6,616 bases of DNA from NCBI GenBank assembly GCA_018381595.1, contig JAGZRP010000041.1, positions 1 through 6,616 on the forward strand. Reading direction: 5' to 3'. This document shows positions 1 through 6,497 of the stretch, piece by piece. The stretch is from Bacillota bacterium (GTDB lineage: Bacteria > Bacillota_I > Bacilli_A > RF39 > UBA660). Below the pieces are notes generated by a model. It saw only the letters and a program-made list of their open reading frames with translations, did no database searches and was not told where the DNA came from. Both the position numbers and the translations under genes were made by a program. Numbering within the stretch: the stretch's first letter is position 1; each line of letters starts with the position of its first letter.

Positions 1-316
1 AACGACATGGTAGCTCTAGCTCAGCCTTTACCAGAGTATGACATCTTACGGTCAATTCCTGGCATCGCAGAAACCACAGCGACATCTATCATTGGCGAAT
101 TGGGAGATATTCGTCGCAGTATACCAATCAAATCAACGCTTTTATTGGCATTGACCTGAGACACTATGAATCTGGGAACTTTCTCGCTAAGGAACACATC
201 ACTAAACGAGGGAATCCCTATGCCAGTAAAATCTTGTTCAAGTACATTCACAACATCGCTTCAGCTAGTCATACCAATCCCTGCAATATCGCTGACTTTT
301 ATGAGAAACGAACAAG
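1..316 (+). pseudogene. IS110-family transposase remnant (C-terminal part, frameshifted)
   Basis: Frame 1 from the left edge reads LRSIPGIAETTATSIIGELG then DIRR, the helix-hairpin-helix-like signature of the C-terminal IS116/IS110/IS902 transposase domain. That frame hits a stop at about 160, but the homologous reading continues in frame 3 from about 123 with NQINAFIGIDLRHYESGNF, then KRGNPYASKILF and finally IADFYEKR. A small indel near 115-123 has therefore broken the gene. The 5' part lies beyond the left edge. IS110-type similarity ends at about 311-316, well before a normal C-terminus, where the sequence passes directly into an IS30-like piece. The frame itself stays open to a TAA at 339-341, but those last codons look like read-through into the neighbouring element. 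The gene cannot make an intact enzyme. It is an inactive scar, and family membership is clear from the motifs. Confidence 0.85.
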
Positions 317-535
317 ACATTTAGAGCTATTTCTAAACTAATCGGCGACCCATCTACTGTCTCTAAAAAAGTATGTAAACACCTTACCATCAAGGAATCA
401 ATCAACACTCAAAATGTGAGGCCCGCCCACTTCTAAAACGATTACCTTATGTGTGTAATGGTTGCCCTAACAAGTATATAAATTGTGACTTTACTAAGCA
501 ATTTTACTACGCCATCGGAGCTAAAATTACTCTGA
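314..535 (+). pseudogene. IS30-type transposase remnant (N-terminal part, frameshifted)
   Basis: Frame 2 from about 317 reads FRAISKLIGDPSTVSKKV then CKHLTIKES. This is the N-terminal helix-turn-helix of IS30-family transposases, whose usual form resembles SxxxIAxxLGRxxSTISREI. After about 420 the reading moves to frame 1 and continues RPLLKRLPYVCNGCP and then FTKQFYYA. This matches the cysteine-containing segment that follows the HTH in streptococcal IS30 transposases. Frame 2 has a stop at about 434, so at least one indel separates the halves. Similarity fades at about 525-535, just before the stop of the convergent transporter gene at 540-542. The DDE catalytic part is absent, so the remnant is dead. 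No terminal inverted repeats could be recognised. The IS30 assignment rests on recalled motif resemblance and is somewhat less certain than the IS110 one. Confidence 0.7.
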
Positions 536-539
536 AAAT

Positions 540-1748
540 TTACCTCAATCTTTTGCTAAAAATCCTATAAAAGAGAAGCGAAATACCTCCTATAGATAAA
601 CCAACGATAACAAAATTAAAGATATTTTTAGGGCTTAAAAGAAAAGTAAATGTCATTGTCCCAATGGGCATAAATAAAATTGCAACAGTAAAAATAATCC
701 CAAAAACTCTACCAAGAAAGACATTATCCACATTCTTTTGGATATATGAAAAAAACTGTAAGTTGAACATAGTCAAAAACAAGTTGAATAAAGCAGGATA
801 TAACGCAAGCATATAAGCACTTGGAAAAACACAGTATACCATAGGTGTCAAAGATAGAAAAACACCTGATACTCCAAGATATAAAATCATTGTTTTTATT
901 TTCAAAACTTTATTGAGAATACTGCTTAAAGACGCTCCAATAAGACCACCTACTGCTTCTGCTCCTAGGAAAACACCGTATAAGCCAACGGTAACTCTTG
1001 GGAACATCTGATTGCTATATGGTAACAACAGATTATAAGCTGCTAAAAAGAAATTAACAATCGCAGATAAAATAACCAAGTACAAAATTTCCTTTTGACT
1101 AGCTAGATACCTTCCTCCTTCAAAAAGATCTGAAAAGATTTTCGATAATGAAAACACCTGTTTCCCAGTACTTTCTTCAAGTATGGGACGAATAAAGAGA
1201 ATAAGCAACCCAGATGCAATAAATGTTATCCCATCTAGACGTAAAATACCATATAATCCTAGTAAACCGTATAGAGATACCGATACCAGGGGAACAACGA
1301 CTTTAACTACCGTTATAAACGATTCTAGTAATGAGTTTAGTTTTGAAATATTATCTGCTTCCACCACTTCTTTAGTAAAAGCCTTATAAGCAGGGCCTGA
1401 AAATGATGAGAAAAAAGCTAATATAATGTTTGTGATAACCACAGCATAAATCAACCACTGCTGATTAGAAATAAAAGATAAGGCAAGACACAATACTCCG
1501 CTTAAAATATCTGTTAAAATGATAATCCGTTTTCTTTGAAAGTTATCAGACAGAACACCACCAAAAAGATTAAAAATCACACTGATGATGTTTTCTAATG
1601 TCTGATAAATACCAACTAACATAAGTGACTTAACATTTACACTCGATAAAAAAGTGTTATTCGCAAAGTCAAACATAATATCTCCAACACGAGAAATAAT
1701 ACGGCTCCCTACAAGTAAATATGTATTTTGTTGTTCTTTTTTATTCAA
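540..1748 (-). CDS. MFS transporter, probable exporter of the locus product
   Basis: This 402-residue integral membrane protein has about 12 hydrophobic segments, the usual size for a 12-TM major facilitator. The loop between TM2 and TM3 carries motif A as GGVLSDNFQRKR (residues 63-74). Residues 117-129 (SGPAYKAFTKEVV) and 341-351 (DNVFLGRVFGI) resemble conserved segments of the MFS_3 group, which includes Mef-type and siderophore or drug exporters. The likely role is proton-driven export across the cytoplasmic membrane, but the substrate is not readable. The start is TTG at 1746-1748: a GAGGAG sits 6 nt upstream (1755-1760) and no ATG lies at that distance. The gene begins 25 nt after the stop of the NUDIX/SAHH-like gene, with no terminator between, so it is the last gene of the same transcript. 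As an exporter at the end of a biosynthetic operon it probably provides secretion or self-protection. No convincing terminator was seen downstream, where the IS remnants begin. Confidence 0.88.
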   Translation of the reverse strand: MNKKEQQNTYLLVGSRIISRVGDIMFDFANNTFLSSVNVKSLMLVGIYQTLENIISVIFNLFGGVLSDNFQRKRIIILTDILSGVLCLALSFISNQQWLIYAVVITNIILAFFSSFSGPAYKAFTKEVVEADNISKLNSLLESFITVVKVVVPLVSVSLYGLLGLYGILRLDGITFIASGLLILFIRPILEESTGKQVFSLSKIFSDLFEGGRYLASQKEILYLVILSAIVNFFLAAYNLLLPYSNQMFPRVTVGLYGVFLGAEAVGGLIGASLSSILNKVLKIKTMILYLGVSGVFLSLTPMVYCVFPSAYMLALYPALFNLFLTMFNLQFFSYIQKNVDNVFLGRVFGIIFTVAILFMPIGTMTFTFLLSPKNIFNFVIVGLSIGGISLLFYRIFSKRLR

Positions 1749-1754
1749 AATAAA

Positions 1755-1760
1755 CTCCTC
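1755..1760 (-). promoter_or_regulatory. Ribosome binding site that fixes the TTG start of the MFS gene
   Basis: Read on the minus strand, GAGGAG is followed by the 6-nt spacer TTTATT and then TTG (1748-1746). The reading frame is open further upstream, but this Shine-Dalgarno placement makes the TTG the best start. It lies in the 25-nt gap after the TAA of the preceding gene. Confidence 0.75.
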
Positions 1761-1773
1761 AGATATTTGTTCA

Positions 1774-3420
1774 TTAGCAGAACTCTTCTAACCATTGCTT
1801 CGCAATATTATAGTTATCCTCATCCGAAAGAGTGTTTACTTGCTTAGCTATAGCCATTTCTCTATCTTCAATAAACTTCTTAGCTGTATATAGAATGGCT
1901 GCCTGGACTAATAAAATATAATTTCCCAAAGCGGAGTTTACTACAAAATTAGTTGGTGTTCCTTGATTTAACAGATAGAAATAGTTGTCTTCACTTTCAT
2001 ATCTAGTGATTAATGAAGTTTCGACTATTTCTTCATATTCATCCAATAAATAGCTATAATTAAATTCATCATCACTAGATGTTGCAGAGACTAGGAAGGT
2101 TCCATCTTTGATAGAGCGAAAATCTAAAATATCTAGACTTTTTGAACCGGTCGCACAAAAAATCAAATCAATATTCTTGAAATCTTTTTCTAGCAAAATG
2201 TCGCAACCATCACGTACCGCTTGAATAGTTCTCATGCTATCTTTTTCCAGCACCTTCGGTCTAATACCAAGTTCTCTTAATTTGGTACAGATGCCGTAAC
2301 CGATTTTCCCATATCCAATACAAACCACTTGCATATATTGCATTAATAAATTTTTTTGATGTAATATATAATCTGTCCCAAAAACAATATCCGCACCAAC
2401 TAAGTAATCCTCATTCTTCTTCAGGGGATTTCTAGCGACAGAAAATAACGGATATTCTATTTGATCAATAACATTCTCATATTTTTGAATCCCATTTTCT
2501 GTATCTTCAATGATACACTCGATAGGTAAGTTTGGAATCTGAGCAATTGAGGCAAAATACCCACCAATGTCTAATAAAATTGTTTTACTCTTTATCCCCA
2601 GATAATCTACATTAAAATATTCATCCCTTGAAGCTAATGTTAATCTTACCCCCATATTTTCTAGCTTGTGCCATACCATCTTATCAACAGAGTTTGGTTT
2701 AGCACACACTAACAAACGATGCCCAAATATTTTTTGCAATGTCATGATAATCGGTATTGTACTTGGAATAATATGTTGTACAGTAATACATGATATGTCT
2801 TCAAACGATGCACCTTTCAGCATATTAGATAAAAAACGTTCTTGAGAAGCTGCTTCAAGTTTTTCAATCTTCTTAATGATTTCCTTATAGCCGTCCATGT
2901 CCTTTACATTATCTAGCTGAATCCACTCATAGGAACTCGATTCGTTGCTGTCAATTTTCACATCAACCTCATTTTCAATATAAAATAAATATTGCAAGTC
3001 ATAATGGTAGTGGGAACGCTCATTCTTCAATTTATTTTCTGGTATCTTATGCACAGAAACATTAAAAGGTATCAAGCTATTCAATGGTTCTGCACATTGA
3101 TACGTCAATATTTCAGAATCTATCCCAGTCTCCTCAAACAGCTCACGTTTCGCTGCATCTAGCGGGTTTCTATCATTTTTATCAATATGCCCCCCAGGCT
3201 GTAGGTATCTTTTTAAAATATTATGGTGAACCATCAATAAACGCCTGTTATCTTTTGAAATAACAAATGCTGATGCTGTAAAATGCCCAATGAAATTCTT
3301 TCTATTTATCATCTCTTGATCATCTTTTTCATTAAGCTGTACCAAAACGTTATTCAATTTATCCTTTTCCTGAATATTATTCAGTTGGTACCCCTCTACT
3401 ATATCTTTATAAATACTCAT
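1774..3420 (-). CDS. NUDIX hydrolase fused to an S-adenosylhomocysteinase-like NAD-binding protein
   Basis: This is a 548-residue two-domain protein. Residues about 45-185 form a NUDIX hydrolase: the box runs QPGGHIDKNDRNPLDAAKRE (74-93) and then LFEETGI (94-100). It keeps the REUxEExGU core that binds the metal ion and has one extra residue in the loop after GG. Such enzymes cleave a nucleoside diphosphate linked to another moiety. Residues about 205-545 resemble S-adenosylhomocysteine hydrolase: LLDIGG (282-287), IEDTENG (304-310), a Rossmann motif VCIGYGKIGYG (366-376) with a downstream acidic residue in VLEKD (390-394), and a C-terminal stretch around 487-510. By eye, the SAHH lysine and aspartate pair of KSKFD may correspond to K334 and D338. 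The two SAHH catalytic histidines appear replaced, by C211 and by a serine at 448 or 449, so ordinary SAHH activity is doubtful. The ATG overlaps the stop of the NRPS-like gene as ATGA, with GAGGAG 8 nt upstream, implying coupled translation. The protein is probably cytosolic, with no signal peptide or TM segments. Its role in the pathway is unknown; a tailoring or NAD-dependent step is an inference. Confidence 0.82.
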   Translation of the reverse strand: MSIYKDIVEGYQLNNIQEKDKLNNVLVQLNEKDDQEMINRKNFIGHFTASAFVISKDNRRLLMVHHNILKRYLQPGGHIDKNDRNPLDAAKRELFEETGIDSEILTYQCAEPLNSLIPFNVSVHKIPENKLKNERSHYHYDLQYLFYIENEVDVKIDSNESSSYEWIQLDNVKDMDGYKEIIKKIEKLEAASQERFLSNMLKGASFEDISCITVQHIIPSTIPIIMTLQKIFGHRLLVCAKPNSVDKMVWHKLENMGVRLTLASRDEYFNVDYLGIKSKTILLDIGGYFASIAQIPNLPIECIIEDTENGIQKYENVIDQIEYPLFSVARNPLKKNEDYLVGADIVFGTDYILHQKNLLMQYMQVVCIGYGKIGYGICTKLRELGIRPKVLEKDSMRTIQAVRDGCDILLEKDFKNIDLIFCATGSKSLDILDFRSIKDGTFLVSATSSDDEFNYSYLLDEYEEIVETSLITRYESEDNYFYLLNQGTPTNFVVNSALGNYILLVQAAILYTAKKFIEDREMAIAKQVNTLSDEDNYNIAKQWLEEFC

Positions 3421-6308
3421 CGGTTTGTCTCCTCATTTTCCAGTCGTTTTTTATCAATTACTTTTAGCTCGAATTTGCTATCTTTATGCATTAAGTCATA
3501 AACACTATTACTCAATAACTCAGATTTTATAACTGCGTATGCAAATCGCTCATGTACAAATACATTAATAAAATTTTTATCAAAATCAACATCAATTATA
3601 TTATTAATAGTATCTTTTAACCTAAATGCTTCGCCAATGAAATTTATTGATAGAGACAGATTATTTAATCGTTCTTGCACTTCTTTAGCACTCATATCAT
3701 TTCCTAACATTGCAATTTCATAGTAATCAATACCTGTACGATAGATCTCCAAAATTTTGAAATGAGAGTTTTTAAACTCCTCAAAAGTTTCAGTTCGATT
3801 TACTTGGAATGGAATTTTCTTGTGAATGTCTCCTATTAAGTCATACGCATCAAACTGTTCATAATCTCTAAAATCCAAAGATAGACCCCCAGATATAGCA
3901 GACAGATTATAGTCGCTTAAAATACACTGTGAGATAGCATAAATTGTAAAAAGATATACATCGTCTCCTTTAATATCTTCTGGTAAAGAAACTTGAAAAC
4001 ATTGAACTTCATCATTTAATTTCTCAAACTCAATAGCAGGCTTTATCTTTGGCAATCTAGCAAGAACATCCCCAGAGACATCATTCTGTAACACCTCCCT
4101 TTTAAACTGCGAAAAAGCAACCAGTGAACTACTAGGTACTTCATCAATAACTATCTTTTTTTCGTACAGTTGATATACTGTATCTCCAAGTTTATTTAAT
4201 GATGATGCATCAATAGAATGATATGGAAAATAAAATCTTACTTTTTTATCTCTTGTTCCCACCACAATAATTGGAATAGGAATCACTTCTATATTATCTA
4301 ATATTCCTTGTAATTCTAACTCTGTTGGTAAATTATTTAGTACAATAATATTAGGTGAGTAATCTCCTTCATTCACAATACCTATGCTAAATCGAGTTTG
4401 CTCCTTTTCGACAACAAGTCTAAATATATCAATTTTATAGCTTAAATATTTAATAATATGGTGCAGCTTATTCAATTCTAAATAAGTCACTTCTTCCAGT
4501 GCTAAATTAAAACCAATAACACGATTTTGATTGTTTTTATAAAGTCTCTTTTGTGTCGGGCTAGGAGTAATAATATTTTTCAAATAACGATAATTCATTT
4601 TTGTGAGATTATACTCTAAATTAACCAAGTCATGTTCTTTAGTAAAACTATCGTTTGGCTCAGTTGAACGTTCTTGAAAAAATGATTTATTTCTAATATA
4701 GTCCACAATCGAATCTACACTCTTTAGCCTATAAAAATCATTTTCTTTAATTTCAATATCAAAGATATCCTCAATCTCTAAATAAAATCTAACTAATTCT
4801 AACGAATCCAAATCTGTGATATCAACTCTTTCAAATTTAGATAGTACATCTAAAATATTTTTTCTAACATCATCTCCTTGTTGACTTTGTTTTTTATAAT
4901 AATATATCTCAAGCATTTTTGGAACATCCAACTTTCTATTCTGATTGAGATAATAACTCTCAACTTTAACTACCGTCGGATTTAAGTAACTAGGTAAACT
5001 TCTAATAATATCTTCTTTAATATTCAAATCGGCTTCATAAAATACGACAAGTTTCTTCTTATAAAAAACAACTCGTGATGATTTAACTGATTTAAGTTTA
5101 TCTACAATAGATTTTACCTCATCTAATTCAATACGAATACCATTTACTTGGACTTGGCTATCTATTCTTGAACTAAATACCAAGTTATCTCCTTGGTAAT
5201 AAACGTAGTCCCCCGTTACATAGTACCTATTTGAACCTATCAACTTAAACTTAGCTTTATTTAATTCGGGTTGTAGTCTATACCCTTCCGTTACTCCATT
5301 ACCACCAATTAGAAGTTCTGCCATCTTAGAATTCTCTTTTTGAGAAGCTATCTTTAGTTGAACCCCAGGCAAAGGCTTACCAATTGGAACAGTATTATAT
5401 TTTCTATCTTTCAACTCATAGTAGGTTGCATAAATTGTTGTTTCTGAAGGCCCATATAAATTAAATACTCGACACCCTTGCTGAATAAGCCCTCTCAACC
5501 TATTCGCTAATGAACTAGGAAATGTCTCACCTGCTAGACACAACGCTCTTAAATTCTGGAATACTTCTGGCCCACTAATATCAATAATAGTTTCAGCAAA
5601 AGACGGAGATAATGATAAATGAGTTATCTTCTTTTTCTCAATTGTTTCTCCTAGTCGAATAATATTCTGAATCCCACCATCGTAACAAACCAAAGTACCA
5701 CCCGTATATACAGGTGCCAAAATCTCTGTTAATGAAACATCAAAAGTATAGGGAGTTGTAAATAAAAATTTTGATTCGGAAGTAAACTTCACAATTTTAT
5801 AAAATTCTTTTACAAGCCAATCTATGTTATCATCAGTTAAAAATACTTTTTTAGGAACCCCAGTAGTTCCAGAAGTACAGATAATATGTGCAATTTCATT
5901 CTCTTTAGTTGTAGCTACTTCTTGATACTCACTGTAACTTTCTAATTTTTTGGGTAAGAGCAAAAGAGTTACTGAATGATTTTCAAGTTTAACATCCCTA
6001 TCACTTATCAACACGTCAAAGACAACTTCGCTAATACGTTCTAATGATATTTTGACCTCAAGACTATTTGTTATAGGTAACGGAATTTTACCCGATTTCA
6101 TTATCCCCAAAACAACTGGTAAAACATACTTATTTTTTTCTATATAAAAAGGTACAGTCTCTTCATCGCTATTGAGTAGTAGCTGCTTAGCAATAAAATT
6201 AGACATCACATCTACTTCTTGAAAAGTAAACTCTCCTCCGCTATACATAACAGCAACTTTAGAAGGATATTGTTTCACCGTATCACTAAAAGTTTTTAAT
6301 ATGGTCAT
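3417..6308 (-). CDS. Single-module NRPS-like protein: adenylation, carrier and degenerate condensation-superfamily domains
   Basis: This 963-residue protein has an N-terminal adenylation domain (about 5-470) with nearly all core motifs: IICTSGTTGVPKK (A3, 142-154), TFDVSLTEIL (A4, 188-197), NLYGPSETT (A5, 283-291), ELLIGGNGVTEGY (A6, 331-343), YYVTGDY (A7, 362-368), SRIDSQVQVNGIRIELDEV (A8, 380-398), LPSYLNP (A9, 438-444) and NRKLD with Lys459 (A10). D190 of FDVS suggests an alpha-amino acid substrate. A carrier domain follows (about 478-540), with DLDSLELV placing the phosphopantetheine serine at S502. Residues about 580-950 form a condensation/epimerization-superfamily domain: SPTQKRLY (583-590) matches motif C1, but HHxxxDG is degenerate (YFPYHSIDASS, 693-703). 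Later segments RTGIDYYE (857-864) and INFIGE (888-893) recall the C/E family. There is no N-terminal condensation domain and no thioesterase. The expected reaction is ATP-dependent activation of an amino acid and its loading onto the carrier. ATG is preceded by AAGGAG 7 nt upstream (6316-6321). It is the first large gene of the operon, 45 nt after an SHP-like peptide gene. Confidence 0.9.
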   Translation of the reverse strand: MTILKTFSDTVKQYPSKVAVMYSGGEFTFQEVDVMSNFIAKQLLLNSDEETVPFYIEKNKYVLPVVLGIMKSGKIPLPITNSLEVKISLERISEVVFDVLISDRDVKLENHSVTLLLLPKKLESYSEYQEVATTKENEIAHIICTSGTTGVPKKVFLTDDNIDWLVKEFYKIVKFTSESKFLFTTPYTFDVSLTEILAPVYTGGTLVCYDGGIQNIIRLGETIEKKKITHLSLSPSFAETIIDISGPEVFQNLRALCLAGETFPSSLANRLRGLIQQGCRVFNLYGPSETTIYATYYELKDRKYNTVPIGKPLPGVQLKIASQKENSKMAELLIGGNGVTEGYRLQPELNKAKFKLIGSNRYYVTGDYVYYQGDNLVFSSRIDSQVQVNGIRIELDEVKSIVDKLKSVKSSRVVFYKKKLVVFYEADLNIKEDIIRSLPSYLNPTVVKVESYYLNQNRKLDVPKMLEIYYYKKQSQQGDDVRKNILDVLSKFERVDITDLDSLELVRFYLEIEDIFDIEIKENDFYRLKSVDSIVDYIRNKSFFQERSTEPNDSFTKEHDLVNLEYNLTKMNYRYLKNIITPSPTQKRLYKNNQNRVIGFNLALEEVTYLELNKLHHIIKYLSYKIDIFRLVVEKEQTRFSIGIVNEGDYSPNIIVLNNLPTELELQGILDNIEVIPIPIIVVGTRDKKVRFYFPYHSIDASSLNKLGDTVYQLYEKKIVIDEVPSSSLVAFSQFKREVLQNDVSGDVLARLPKIKPAIEFEKLNDEVQCFQVSLPEDIKGDDVYLFTIYAISQCILSDYNLSAISGGLSLDFRDYEQFDAYDLIGDIHKKIPFQVNRTETFEEFKNSHFKILEIYRTGIDYYEIAMLGNDMSAKEVQERLNNLSLSINFIGEAFRLKDTINNIIDVDFDKNFINVFVHERFAYAVIKSELLSNSVYDLMHKDSKFELKVIDKKRLENEETNR

Positions 6309-6353
6309 TTCTCTTCTCCTTAATTTGATTGATTATGCACTGTCATTCATAAT

Positions 6354-6422
6354 TTATCCACACACAACAATAAGAATTTCAAAAGCAATTTTCAAAGTTG
6401 GCAAAAATTTTACCTTTTTCAT
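6354..6422 (-). CDS. shp: SHP-like short hydrophobic peptide pheromone precursor (22 aa)
   Basis: This small gene encodes 22 residues. It starts MKKVKF, continues through LPTLKIAF and ends in the hydrophobic octapeptide EILIVVCG before TAA (6354-6356). A short Lys-rich N-terminus, a hydrophobic body and a C-terminus of an acidic residue followed by Ile/Leu/Val and a final Gly are the signature of streptococcal SHP pheromones. Mature family members known from the literature include DILIIVGG, DIIIIVGG and EGIIVIVVG. By analogy the precursor would be exported, trimmed to about EILIVVCG, re-imported by the oligopeptide permease and bound by an Rgg regulator in the cytoplasm. A second ATG directly upstream (6423-6425) would add one Met. 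The inner ATG is preferred because GAGG lies 6 nt away and MKK is the usual beginning. The gene sits between a promoter candidate and the NRPS-like gene with no terminator on either side, so it probably leads the operon transcript. The Cys before the final Gly is unusual. Confidence 0.75.
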   Translation of the reverse strand: MKKVKFLPTLKIAFEILIVVCG

Positions 6423-6427
6423 CATTT

Positions 6428-6432
6428 CCCTC
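6428..6432 (-). promoter_or_regulatory. Ribosome binding site of the SHP-like gene
   Basis: Read on the minus strand, GAGGG precedes the ATGATG pair. Spacing is only 2 nt to the first ATG but 5-6 nt to the second, which favours the second as the start of the peptide. Confidence 0.5.
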
Positions 6433-6440
6433 TTTTATTT

Positions 6441-6470
6441 ATCATATAATAAACAAAGGCTTTTCGTCAC
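6441..6470 (-). promoter_or_regulatory. Promoter candidate for the SHP-like gene and downstream operon
   Basis: On the minus strand, TATGAT (6441-6446) matches five of six bases of a -10 box. It lies 18 nt after GTGACG (6465-6470), a 4/6 match to a -35 box. Transcription would begin at about 6434-6436, giving a leader of only about a dozen bases before the SHP-like start, just long enough for its ribosome binding site. The weak -35 box is compatible with an activator-dependent promoter, as SHP promoters need Rgg. The whole region between the solute-binding protein stop and the peptide start is only about 75 bases, so there is little room for another promoter. Confidence 0.5.
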
Positions 6471-6484
6471 CGACTACAGTTGAC
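6466..6484 (-). promoter_or_regulatory. Imperfect dyad overlapping the -35 box, possible regulator site
   Basis: The minus strand reads GTCAAC, seven bases, then GGTGAC, an interrupted palindrome matching at five of six positions in each arm. It overlaps the -35 candidate (6465-6470) and extends upstream, a plausible place for an activator such as Rgg. There is no T-run after it, so it does not look like a terminator. With only a 6-bp arm and one mismatch it could also occur by chance. Confidence 0.3.
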
Positions 6485-6497
6485 AAAAGAGACTTTC

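Noticed and set aside
21..251. 76-codon minus-strand open frame
   Set aside because: It is antisense to the IS110 transposase remnant, whose plus-strand reading has clear family motifs.
498..530. Imperfect inverted repeat (GCAATTTTA ... TAAAATTAC) downstream of the MFS gene, considered as a terminator
   Set aside because: The stem is AT-rich with a mismatch, the loop is 15 nt, and there is no T-run after it on the minus strand. It also lies within the IS30 remnant's coding sequence.
1183..1389. Plus-strand open frame inside the MFS gene, with a similar one at 3283-3501
   Set aside because: Both are shadows of well-supported minus-strand genes and show no recognisable protein features.
3417..6308. 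A functional A-PCP-epimerase module like GrsA
   Set aside because: The layout and the late RTGIDYYE and INFIGE segments recall epimerization domains, but the HHxxxDG motif and the EGHGRE glutamate are both degraded, so racemase activity is not supported.
6301..6483. 60-codon plus-strand open frame opposite the promoter and SHP-like gene
   Set aside because: It has no plausible ribosome binding site and its composition is that of AT-rich antisense sequence. The opposite strand holds a better-supported promoter, ribosome binding site and pheromone gene.
6482..6487. TTGTCA on the minus strand as a -35 box
   Set aside because: At 16-18 nt downstream there is no acceptable -10 box; the TATGAT at 6441-6446 is too far away.
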